A DNA stretch of 64,000 nt from Neoarius graeffei (taxonomy: Eukaryota; Chordata; Actinopteri; Siluriformes; Ariidae), in assembly GCF_027579695.1 (NCBI RefSeq), contig NC_083587.1, forward strand, positions 47,045,521 through 47,109,520. The letters are read 5' to 3'. The notes under the pieces were generated by a model. It was not told where the DNA came from, did not search any database, and worked only from the letters and a program-made list of their open reading frames with translations. Of the stretch, positions 14,592 to 27,300 are shown one piece after another. The stretch's first letter is position 1, and every line of letters begins with the position of its first letter. Both the position numbers and the translations under genes were made by a program.

Positions 14592-15276
14592 TAATTAATA
14601 TTTATTTGGTTTTTTTAATATTAAAATTTATTTATTTATAATATAGTTATATTATTGTGGCCGACTCATCAGTCAGTAAGTTCAGAGAACTGTAAAGCGG
14701 CTGTGGTAAGTTCCAAAAGGAAGTTGAGTTTCCCTGCTACAGTCACGTGACCAACTACGGCAAACGAAGAAGGTTAAACTACAGTGAAAAAGGCGAAGTG
14801 AACCCGGTGCGCTTTTTGTTCACAATGCGCAGATTAGGCGAACCGTACCGTTGATTTTTAGTGAACCGTACTGAGACCACCTCCTGAGGTGGTCTCAGTT
14901 TGGTTCGCTTTAAAGGGGTCTGGGTACGGTTGGAGTGTTCGCATATGCGCAAAAAATGCTGAGTCATCGATCTGAATTCGGTTAGATGGCTGAAAGGGGA
15001 CCAAGTGTGAAAACACCCTACATTTACCATCCAGCAGACCCGGCGCGCTTTCAAGCTCCATTGCTGTAACTGGAACTGTGTGCGTCAGTATATTTGTCGC
15101 ACCATAGCACGGTGCACCAACAACGATTCCGGGTTGTTTGGCATGCAAACTGCGATAAAACGCGTTAATATTTTTAATGAATTAATTTGTTTGAAATTAA
15201 TTCATCTTAATTAACGCGCTAATGTCCCACCCCTAATATTCTTAATGAAAAATGAAGCACATTGTGGAAATGTATG

Positions 15277-15312
<36 letters not shown>

Positions 15313-18300
15313 GCCTACAGTATGTATGGGAGTATCGGAGTCCCAGCAAGTCAGTCCCCCCTCATTACCAGTGTCGACTCTGTAAGGTGCAGCGGCTGCA
15401 GAATGAAATGGTCGCTCATATTACTGGATGGAAGCATTGCTTCAAATACATAGTAAGGCCTCTAGTTCTCAAATCAAATGTATTTCATGTTCTTCATATT
15501 TCCTTCCCGGTTTGTTAACAAGAGACTATGGCAAAACATGTCTGTATGTGCCGTAAATGTTTTCTCTCTTGCGTAATAAACAGAAACATACTCACCCAGA
15601 AAAAATGCCTCATGAAGAAGAGGAAGTGGCAAAGAACCCAACTGTCAAAAGGGAAATAAGGGTGATTGCTACTGACCTGGAGAAGACTGCGGGTCGAGGT
15701 CAAGTCAAGGTGGGAATCATCAGCTTCAATGTAAATCTCGTACATGCATTTTAAAAAAAAAAGCTCTGAGAAAGCATTCCTCACATACAGTGCACATTAT
15801 CAGGCATGTGTCTGTATCAGTCGCTGCATGTCACAATACACAATCCTCCTCGGTCTTCTTCTTTTCCTACAAGTTGTTATATGGAAAAATTCCAAAGCTG
15901 GGGGTACCTGTGTTAGAAGTCATGTATTTGGTAAACTGCTAGCTCCACAGCCAGTCTACCAACTTTTTGATCATGAATCGATAAATAAATATTACTCGGC
16001 CCAAAGTTTTATTCAACTCAAGTAGATAATATTCAGCCAAATGGTTGATTTTTAAACAATAAATAAATAAATTTCTCGACTAAGAAGAAAGCTTCAAGTC
16101 TATTCTGCTGGCGATACCATTTTGGAAATCGCATTGTGTTGCTGCGTGCTGATTGGTTGAAAAGTGAGTGACGTTGAATTCGTCTGCAAGAAACCACGCA
16201 CCAGTGTTTTGAGTGCGAGCTGTCAAAATGAGTAACAGAAACAGGACTAAAGGCTCACAACACACCGCGTCATGGTATGGAAGGGTTGGAAATGAAACAA
16301 GTAGTACGCAAAGTCTGTAGGTAAAACAGCATGGCGTGTAAGGTTCACGAACAGCGTTTCAAGCTTTGGCCAGTCAGTGCGCAGGAATGCAGTCACGTGA
16401 TTTTCAATCATGGCAGAGTAGACGAACTTTTTGGCTCAATTCAGGAAATCGGCAGTAGAGGACACTAATATTGATCTGAAGTTGCTGAACTGTTGATTTG
16501 GGATCAAACGGAGACGGAGAGATTGCATGCGGAGTGGACCGTTCATGAATTACAGCTTTGGGGATTTTTCCCTGTCGTAACTTGTAGGAAAAGGAGACTG
16601 AGAAGGATTGCGTATTGTGACATGCAGCAGCTGTGATCTGTGTAGGATGATAGTTGCCTAGTCAAATTCAAGTTAAACTGTTTGTAGTGAACGAAAGGAA
16701 GCACGATGGTGTTTTTAGTTCATGTTTTAAGTTGGTCAAGGGAAGGTGATTGCTTTAATTGGGGCAGTCTGATATTTGCCATATTGTTGCATCTTTATGC
16801 CTCCGCCACCGTAAGGTGCAGGAGGCAGGGCTCGAAATTAACTTTTTTTCTTTGTGTCCCCCAGTGGTCCCGAATTCTGTGTTGCATTGTCCCGAATGGA
16901 AGCAATAGTGTCCCCATTTTTTTTTCCTCTCTGAAATAACCAGTGGTTAATATTATCATATGAAGTTACTATTATATTTGTAACTATGCGATTTTGAACC
17001 CTTTATATCATTTTTACAATGTCACAAAACACAAGTGACACATGTTCTATACATCATCTACTTCAAAATTACAGTTATTGCATTTTCAGTTTATTAAACT
17101 TTGGCGATCTCACTGTATGAATAGATACCCGTTTATTTAAAGGGGCCAACTAGCTCATTCAGAAAATGTTTCAACTCCCTACATCTGCAGTACACTTTAG
17201 TTGAAAATAAGACCCCTTTTATGTTCATTTCATCTATTTATACCTTGAATATCTGTTGGCATTTATAAGGCCAACTTATAATTTTCACCATTACCGTTAT
17301 CCATTTTTATGAACTTTCGCTGCCGAAACGTGGGTGCAAATGTTAGCAACATCAGCATAGTGCCAGGTCCGAGCCTAGTTGTGCTGCTGACTGACTGACT
17401 AAACTTTCTGAACTAGAAAGACACCAAGAAAACTCACTTATTCTGTTGAACGGTATCTTCCGTCAATATCATCCACATCATTCCTGTTGTATTTTATAAC
17501 GTGTCTAACAGTGTTCATTAAGTTCATTCAGTTGCTCGCGTTGCCTGCAGACCAGGCGATGACACTTTGGATCCTGAAGGTCCCGGAGACGTTATGTCTG
17601 GGCTTTCAGTTTCTTCCCCGCGGTCGGTCCGCTTCAACCACTTCAGCATTTTTGTTCTGGCAAGAGTCGGCGCAGCGTGTGCGGTAGCAATTCCATTCCA
17701 AGTCCATATAATGCGGTCTCCGGCCGAAGATTCTCGAACAGAATGCGCTGCTCTGTAGCCTACGGATGCAGGTGCATCGAAAGTGTAGCTACTAATGTAT
17801 TTTTCGCTGTTAACGTTTTAAAATTGACAAATTAGGTGAATGTCTACGTATGGTTTACGGCTTTGTAAATAATATTAATGTAGAACTTTTTTTCTAGATC
17901 TATTTTTTTCCATTGTCCCGCGATTGTCCCAGATATGATAATTTTGTGTCCCGATGACATTTTTTATGGTCCCCGGGACGTCGGGACACCGTTAGTTTCG
18001 AGCGCTGGCAGGAGGTATAATGTTTTCGGGTTGTCCGTGCGTGCGTCCGTCCCGAAACCTTGTGAACACGATATCTCAAAGGCTAATGAAAGGAATCTCA
18101 CCAAACTTTCACCATTTGTGCGCTTTGGGACAAACATGAACTGATTAGATTTTGAGATCAAAAGGTCAAATGTCTGTCCGAAAACCTTGTGAACACACTA
18201 TCTCCAAGGCTGATACAAGTACAGAGATGCCAATCACTACGATTCGTGCGTAGTCACTACATTTTTGACAGTAGCACTACGAGGCTACGACCGTCTATTC

Positions 18301-21300
18301 AGTTTATATGGGATTCCTACGATTTTAGCATGGATGCGGTTCGAAACGCGTGAATCTATAAGGGTTCACGATATTTTTCCGGTGTTCGGTACATTTGAGG
18401 CCAATTATCGCTTGATAATTCAATATTTTGACTGTATTTATGGTCAAAGTTTGCTTCGATGGGCGCCGCCATCTTTGTTGACAAGCGTTCTGCGCATGCA
18501 CGAATTAATTATCGATGCCGCGATGGAATGTCGAGCAGCCCATGTCACTAGGTATTGAGGGGCTGTCGGGGTGTTGTAACCTCACAAACTATCGCTCAAA
18601 ACATGAAATCAAGGTTGTCATCCACCCAAAACACCATGTTCCGAATATGCAATGAACATTTCACGATATATACGCAAAAAGAAACGAAACGGTCACCTTC
18701 TGAAGTAAATCAATCGGAACTGAATAAGTAATCTGACTTGATATTGATGAGATTAAAAGTGAAAGGAAGTTGATAAAAATTAAAAGTAATCAAAGTGACT
18801 TGACATTAATCATGGGAATAAAAAGGAAATAGACATGTTCCAGTACAACTATTTGAGTATTTGCTAATTGAGTGTTCCAGTATGTTATCTATAAATATTG
18901 ATGGTATGTAATCTGCATTTGTGTAGTAAAGTTAAGAAAATAATATTCACTGTTTGAAAGTTGATTGTATACAAATTACCAGAGAAGTCTTTACTTTGTG
19001 TGAATGTGGTGAGTTATGAGTATCACTCATGAGAAAATCATGAGTGATTGTGGTTTGGTTTTATTTTTCAGATAACTGAAAAAAAAAAAAACCCAAATCA
19101 GCAATTTTCTCCCCCTAAACCAACATGTCCCAGTTCATTTTAGTCACCTGTATTCACTCAGAATGGCCCTAAAAAAGCACCAATTTCCAAAATTTTCTCG
19201 GGAGGCTTACAGCGCCCCCAAACCCCCAGCTGGATTGGACTCGCTACGCGCCCTGCGGGCGCTCCACTCATGCATGTGTCACTACACATTGATTTCACAA
19301 AAGGTTGGCATCTCTGCAAGTAATTTCACCAGGTCACGATTACTGTGAGGTCAAATGTCCATCCCCAGATCACAACTTAAGGCGTGTAGTCTACCGGGCG
19401 GAGGCATCCCCATCGACGCCGTTGGCATTGAGTTCTATCAAGTTGTGTCTCCATAATTTTTTTTTTTTTTTTTTCCCCCCCCATTATCTTGGACTTTTTG
19501 TAAACATGGAGGTTTCCATAATACTTTTTTTTTTTTTAAATAAATATGATCAGCTTGCCATGAAGTATTCAAAGCACTTTCCCTTCTAAGTCATTGTTAC
19601 CTGAGAACATTTGTGAAGATCCTCGTGTAGAATGGCTTTGGGGAAGCCGTGGCCTAATGGTTAGAAAAGCAGCTTTGGGACCAAAAAGTCACCGGTTTGA
19701 TTCCTTGGACCAGCAGGAATGGCTGAAGTGCCCTTGAGCAAGGTGCCTAACCCCCAACTGCTCCCCAGGCTGCTCTGGGTACATTGTGCGTCGCTCTGAG
19801 GTGGTGTTTACATTAGACCGTATCAGCGGATCATCAGATTAACGTTTTTAAAACGATTCGCGTGCACACAGCAACGCCAATACACGGATACACTAATCAC
19901 ATGACTAATTAGACGGCACGTCGCATGATCCCAGTGCATATCGGGCATGCGCAAGTCACTCACCACTTGCAAGTGGAAGGATGGCAAGCGAACACCTTCT
20001 CCAGCAGATAAACACACCTGGCTGTGATGTTCATGTTCTCACTGAGTTTAAGCGCCTGAAGGAGGTAAATAAGTTGAAATGTGTAAATAAACCTCAGTGC
20101 GGCTCAGCGGTTCCTCCTGCGCTCCCAATCACTCCGCCCTGAACAGCGAGTGCCCTCTGGAGGGTGCGCACTCCGGCCCTGCGCAGCTCACACAGTGCGC
20201 GAGTGAAGCGCACGAGCAGTGATTCGGGACTGAGCCGCTGTGTGTGTGATCCCAACGCCAGCGAATCAGGAAGGTGGATGTCACAGTGACGTTGTCCAAT
20301 GATGACGTCAGCTAGAGCTCAGCACAGCGTATCCTCGTTCCTGAATGTTTACACAGCACCGGATCAGATACGTAATGGATTGAATACGTGGGCCCTGGCG
20401 GATTCAGGTTGTTCCGCCTGTGGAGTCGTTTCCCGGCGTTTTAATGTGCACGGACAGTGCATCCGCAACGAAAACGAGACCGATACGGTCTAATGTAAAC
20501 ACCACCTGAATAAGAGTGTCTGCTAAACGCCATTTAACGTAATGTAATGACTTTCTCAAGATCATAGACATTTTCAGATTGACTCAGTGATGCAGTTATG
20601 TTTTCTGTACAGGTTGTCATTAAGGAACCTGCTGATGTGCCAGCCTTTCAGAACATGAGTAAGTCCTGCCTCATTCTGCAAAATACAGACGTGCATGTCT
20701 AATGGCTGCTAATATTTTATACCATAGCAGTACACACAGTCTGGCATCCATGGACAAGACATTATTCTTGTGCAATTTCATCTAACGTTAACGTTTTAAT
20801 TTCTACAGTACTTAATATTCTGTTTTCTTGATTTAGTTGTGTATGCTGCACCATGGTCCTGGAAGCACAGTGACTTAAACTACTGTACATGTTCCAAGAT
20901 GTACACTACCGTTCAAAAGTTTGGGGTCACCCAGACAATTTTGTGTTTTCCATGAAAAGTCACACTTTTATTTACCACCATAAGTTGTAAAATGAATCGA
21001 AAATCTAGTCAAGACATTTTTCTGGCCATTTTGAGCATTTAATCGACCCCACAAATGTGATGCTCCAGAAACTCAATCTGCTCAAAGGAAGGTCAGTTTT
21101 ATAGCTTCTCTAAAGAGCTCAACTGTTTTCAGCTGTGCTAACATGATTGTACAAGGGTTTTCTAATCATCCATTAGCCTTCTGAGGCAATGAGCAAACAC
21201 ATTGTACCATTAGAACACTGGAGTGAGAGTTGCTGGAAATGGGCCTCTATACACCTATGGAGATATTGCGCCAAAAACCAGACATTTGCAGCTAGAATAG

Positions 21301-24300
21301 TCATTTACCACATTAGCAATGTATAGAGTGGATTTGTGATTAGTTTAAAGTGATCTTCATTGAAAAGAACAGTGCTTTTCTTTCAAAAATAAGGACATTT
21401 CAAAGTGACCCCAAACTTTTGAATGGTAGTGTTTAGTGATGCTAAAAATAACCGTGTATTCGATGCGTGTTTACCGTCTGTCCTCTGTGTGTGTGTTTCA
21501 GAGACTGCATTTCCTACTGTAGTGGGACCGGGCCCTACAAGTCTGCTTGGACCAATTCCTGGAGGGTTTCGCCCAGGTTAGTTTGTCTGTACTGTATATG
21601 TATAAAGGGTTCATTTAAAAAAAAAAAAAAGGTGCTATTTTGGAAATCCTATTAATCAAAGACAACTTTGCATCTATATTCTCTCGTATTTCCTCAGGTG
21701 GACCCTTTGGTGGTGGGTTTTTGGACCCACCCTTTGCAGAGGAGTTCCCACCTCGGGGTGGCATGATGTCTGATTTTCTTGGCGGCTCGGGCGACGGCCC
21801 CATGACGAGCCTCGACCGTTACGGTAATTCCAGTTGATGAGTATTTCCACGTCTCCCCGATCATATGACGTCTACCATTCAGGGAGGGCAAAGGTCATCA
21901 CGTGCTTCCTCTGAGGCTAGCCAGCCAGCCTCATCTTTTTGAACTGCTGCTTATGCAACGTTAGGGGGTGGCGTAACACACTTGGAAGAAAGCACTATCC
22001 GCCGACTACGGTATGCCTGAGATTGGCTAGCGTCGCTGTAATTGACAGGAAGGAGAGTGTATGCCACCGGTGCTACTCTGAGAGCACAGACCAGGTTTGC
22101 TCTCTTGAGCTCCTGGCCATGGAAGGCTGCGGAGTTTCCGTGTGTATATCTCGCCAGATATTGGCGTAAAATTAATTACGTACTGTGTATTCAAAGCAAG
22201 TATTTAGTCTCCTTTTTTTTTTAAGCTTTATTTTATTTAAATGTTTAAATAAAGTTTGTCATTAGTCTACAAAAATGTTCGAAAAGAAGGATCAAAGTAC
22301 AGAGACATCCTTCATGAGCCCTCAGGACTAACAGTAATCCTATGGAGTCTGAGGCCTGTCAGCCACTTCTCAGGGAGTTTAACAGACCTGGACATTTTTA
22401 TATATTTCACCCATCTTAAAAAAACGGATCCCAAAGTGCTACATAGGCTTGTATTCAGCACCAATAATCCGAGAGCACTAAGCGACCGTTTAATCTGTCT
22501 TTATTTAAATAGACTTTTCGAAAACCTTGCTGAGAGCTTGTTTAAAAAAGCCACCACACATTATAAATATTTCTGGCCAAGGCTTTTGAGCTCTAAGCCT
22601 TGTTGGCTCAGCCTTTGGCTGAAGCCTATAAAGGCACCTGTCTGTATGCGTATGTTTAACCGAGTTCGAGCGCGTTTAAGAACGTGATTGGCGTACCAGC
22701 ATCAGGTAGGCCGAGCGGTCTAGAGCGCTGTCCAGGAAAGGAACGGAGTTTGCAATGTCGGTTCGAATCCTGGCATCCACGTTAAAGGCTGAGCTCAGAA
22801 CTGCACAGTTTCTAGTAAACGTAAAGGCCAATTTATGCTGCCAACCCAGTCCTCGCAGATAGCGTCGCAGACAGTGTCTGTGTAGCCCCCCCACCTTCGC
22901 AGACGCTCTGCGCGCACCTCCCAAAAATTGTGACCACCGCAGAAGCCTCACAGACAGCACCGCAGACGAGGGCTCTGATTGGTCCGCTGTACACGCACTT
23001 CCGCTTCCCTACTTTCCCGGTTTGGTTTGTTTTCACGACCGGCATTTTTAAAAACACGAGCGAAGATGGAGCAGCACGAAGAGCGGTTGATTGAGGAAGT
23101 ACGTACATCTATACGACTCCAGTTCTAGTCATTATAAGTAACCGGAGGATAAACACTCCACTAACCACACCCACCAACTACTCCTAGCGACTTCGCGCCC
23201 CCTTGCGTTGTGCCGGTGAATAACATCGCGTACGCCTATTATCCCCGCTCAACAATAAATTACAACTGTCTGCGAAAAGCTATCTGCGAAAGCCTTGTCG
23301 CATGAGCATGCAGAGGCCTTAAGTGTTGGCTACACAAAGGTGATTTAAAGCATTCGGAAATTGCATGTGGTTTGACTAAAGCAGTGGTTCTCAAACTTTT
23401 TTCACCAAGTACCACCTCAGAAAATACTTGGCTCTCCAAGTACCACCATAATGACCACCATTAAAATACAGTAGCGTAGTAGGCCTAAGTATTCATTAAA
23501 AACAAGGCGGAGGTTTTATTTAACAAGTATGTTTAATATTGTTGGCCACTGTAACATTACACACAGTACTTTGAACAGTAAATATAGGAAAATAAAACAC
23601 TGTACTTAAATAATGAATCAAATAAAATTAATTGCACATAAAAGTGAAATAAACATTGTACTAAAATAAATATTAAAAGACAGTTCTTAAAGATTAAATG
23701 AAAATGTACTTAAAAGTTAAGTAAAAAAAAGTACTGTCCCCGCACACAACACACTGCGGCCTGGGCAGCTCCTCTGTCCCGCTCCAAATGAACCCCAGTT
23801 TTATGCATTTTTCGTCATACTTCCTCCTCACTGGTTTCTGCCGTTTTCTAGCAGTTCTGGGGCTGGTTTTGCCACGGTCGTTAGCATCTGCACTCGGCTC
23901 ACACGCGTCCTCTTCAGTTCTCCCTCTCTTCTGATCCACGCTCCCATTCGCGGATTTAAGCCCCGACAGTAATTTTGTCGTACTCGTCATAATTAGCAAA
24001 GCCACCTCCACCTTTTCCCATCACAGCCTAGTCTACCAATGGCGGATAACCGTCCGTCAGCGGAACCGGCGGGAATGCGTACGTACGCTACGTATGGCTA
24101 CCCAGAAGCACTTGCAAACTTTTTTAAAAATTATTAACTTAATTTGTATCTCCTTTCATTTTCTTGTCATCGGTTGAGAAGATATTTTCATCCATTCGGA
24201 TATTATGGATAGTATTTCACGTTTTATTTAATTTTATTTTTTAAATTTTATTTATATTTAATTGATTCTTTGGCGTACCACTAGAATGGAGCCCGCGTAC

Positions 24301-27300
24301 CACTAGAGGTACGCGTACCACAGTTTGAGAATCACTGGACTAAAGTGTTTGGAGTGACCTTTTTTTTTTTTTTCCCCAAAAGTCAATGGCCTCCACAGTG
24401 AAATATTGATGAATGAATATAGTTTTTAGCTGTACTCTCCTATGGAATCAATTTTGTGGCAAAATGTTCATACAATACTTTTAAAATATCAAACAAAAAC
24501 GATAAATCAAAATTAAAAAAAAAAATTAGTCAATTTTTTTTTTTTAGACTGGCAAACAAATTATTCGTGTAATCGTGCGAAATATCAGTCTATTGCTCTT
24601 CAGAAACCTTTTATTTTTGTTCCGCGTCTTTCCCAGTTTTGATTGAGACAATTTATTTTGGTTGCGATTCCAGCTTTCTCGTTTGCGCTCCCTGACTTTT
24701 TGCTTGCAGTTTTGGCACAAACTTCACGTGTGGGTGGGCTGTCCAGGAATGCATTCCCATTGGCTAACTTGTGTTTGACTGACAGCTACGCTCAGCCATT
24801 CCCTACTCGGATTCTGGCGGACTGTTTGACGAGTGACCGATCCATTGACGGTAAACAAGGATCGAGTGGACTTCAGTGGCGACTATGATATTGAATTAAT
24901 TCAACAAAGTGTAAGTGCGGGACAGATGTGTTGCAGTAGTGCACATTATGCAGGTGTTTCGTGGCAAGTCAAATGTTAGACTTGGCTCCACTACCCAATA
25001 TAATAGCTGTCTTACTAACGTTAAACACGCCTGCATAATGTGCACTACTGCAACACATACAACACATTTGTCCCGCACTTGCACTTTGTTGAATTAATTC
25101 AATATCATAGTCGCCACTGAAGTCCACTCGATCCTTGTTTACCGTCAATGGATCGGTCACTCGTCAAACAGTCCGCCAGAATCCGAGTAGGGAATGGCTG
25201 AGCGTAGCGGTCAGTCAAACACAAGTTAGCCAATGGGAATGCATTCCTGGACAGCCCACCCACACGTGAAGTTTGTGCCAAAACTGCAAGCAAAAAGTCA
25301 GGGAGCGCAAACGAGAGAGCTGGAATCGCAACCAAAATAAATTACGTCAAACAAAACTGAGAAAGACGCGGAACAAAAATAAAAGGTTTCTGAAGAGTAA
25401 TAGACTGATATTTTACACGAATAATTTTAAGAAATTCTTTATTTATTTTTAAAATTTTGATCGTTTTTGTTTGATATTTCAAAAGTATTATATGAACATT
25501 TTGGCACAAAATTGATTCCATGCTCTCCCAGCACGAGAGGAACCGTGAGTTGTGTAAGTGTATGTTGATTGGTTAAACATATGAGCCAATGCACACTGAT
25601 TTTATGCAGCACCCACAACCACCAGTTTTAAGTGAAATAAAATCTTAAACTTTTTTTTTAAAGTTGTCATGTAAGAAAACCCTTAGCTTATGAAATAATC
25701 CAGTCCACAGTAACATGTCAGGTAAATATATTTTAAGCAATCGCTAATAATTTTCCACCATGAGTTTGCTCTTTATAATGTAAAATAAAGAATTATTTAC
25801 TGTCAGTACGTAACACTCCCCATTCTCCAGGGCAGTAGAACGAAACATGCGACAAACATGACACACGAAAGTGAACAAGCTTAAATCCTAATGTTGCTAG
25901 CTTGCTGTTTTGACGATAAAACAAGAACATTGGTAGACAAGACACACGTTGATATGAAAACAACAAACTAATGATGTCACGATAGCAACCCATCATTTTA
26001 CTGGCGTGGTCCACTTGTCACCTTGTGGTCAAGGGTCACTAGAAACATGTACAGAGTTCTTCTAATGGGTCCTCTTTGTCCTATGCTGAAATGTTTCTGT
26101 CCTGAGGGATGCGATCCCTTGTAGGATGGCAGGGCACAAGGGCTTACTGAATGTTTTAAAATGATTACAAGCTATGGCTGTTTAGGCCAAAAAAAAGTGT
26201 TTTTCCAGTAACCCGACCGATCGAGAATTTCCGCGTCGAAATTGCCGACCGTAAAGTTTTTATTACAAATTTCCCTCGATATTTTAGTGTAAGCGGCGTT
26301 AGTTTGTCATTTTTTGTTTCAACGCATTCAAGTTGTGAAAGAAACGATAAAAAGTAAAATGTTTCGCCACTTCTATCAGCCCTCCTGCATAAACATGGAA
26401 GCGCACTTGTATACTGAAGGAGGAAGGGAAAACTGAGCCGAGGCGCCATTTTGAATCCTCATTCAAGGCTGTAATGCAAATTGCTTCCTCTTCAGTATAC
26501 AAGTGCACTTCCATGGCAAGGAAAAACACTACGTTTTGCCGCCTATGTAGTCCCCTATTTATACAAATAGGAGTCATTCAGGATTCAGCCATGTTTTTGC
26601 TCTGTGTTTTTGCTCGACCCAAGTTCTACAGTAGGCTAGGCTAGACCGTCTGCTTTTAATGGAAGTAGCCTAGCCTAGGATGTTATTTTCACGTTATTAC
26701 ATGAAAATATCATGAAATAACGTGATAATTTCGTATCATGAAATTACATGATATGTTATTACATGATAAATATATTGTAAAAACGGGATAACTTTGTTAA
26801 CAATATCTTTTCACGTAATTACTTGATTCTAAGCCAATTTTTTTTGAGTGTAGCAGCAATACGCTTCCGTAGATCATAACTCGAACTCTCTTGTGATATT
26901 TTTTTTATTCGTTTAAAGATTTAAAACACTTTTATTTTATTATGATGTGTGGTATAAAGGATTCTGTGCCAAAATACTATTTTGTAAGATGTTTACTTGT
27001 GTTAATTTTTTCGAACAAAATAAAAAAAAAATTAAGAAAAAAAAAAACTTTTTCCTACCTACCGACCTTATTTTAGTATTTCATGTTACTGGAAACACAC
27101 TTTTTTTTTTTTTTTTTTTTTTTTTTTGGGCTTTATAGTTACCAGATTGCAACCCAGTTGAACACCTTTGGGAGATTTTTGAGTGATGTTTTGAACAATA
27201 CTCTTTAGTCACATCATTAAAATATCAAGTAAGGGTTTGTTTTTGTTTATTTGGAGCAATGGTGATCGGTCCATCCAGTTCTGTTCCAAAGACTTGTAAA

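Larger units (their letters stand above)
13588..15019. mobile_element. Inverted-repeat transposon nested in the hAT element
   Basis: Ends AGGGTGTTTTCACAC and GTGTGAAAACACCCT, with a longer imperfect inverted zone (AAAGGAACCAGAC-type left; GGTTCGCTTTAAAGG right). The flanks ATA/ACA are not a clean duplication, so the superfamily is unassigned. It carries a further fold-back element and a (TA)n tract. Confidence 0.65.
12284..15235. mobile_element. hAT element (2.95 kb) holding nested elements
   Basis: Ends TAGGGGTGGGAC and GTCCCACCCCTA. The perfect 8-bp duplication ATATTCTT lies at 12276-12283 and 15236-15243. It starts 23 bp after exon 3 and ends 77 bp before exon 4, so it makes up nearly all of that intron. 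Most of its length is later insertions; no hAT transposase domain is visible. Confidence 0.85.
16799..19412. mobile_element. Inverted-repeat element containing two younger hAT-like elements
   Basis: Ends ATGCCTCCGCCACC and GGGCGGAGGCAT are inverted. The body begins GTGCAGGAGG and continues after the inner element with TATAATGTTTTCGGGTTGTC. It is interrupted at 16826-18007 and 18222-19316; removing those leaves about 0.3 kb. Confidence 0.55.

Noticed and set aside
22256-22687. 143-aa open frame as a gene
   Set aside because: No recognisable domain, no splice partners, and it sits in an intron full of repeats.
22700-22790. Functional tRNA-Leu gene
   Set aside because: Good A and B boxes but poorly paired acceptor and T stems; kept only as a pseudogene.
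24643-25335. Inverted pair of near-identical small proteins
   Set aside because: They are the two arms of one palindrome, so the frames mirror each other automatically.
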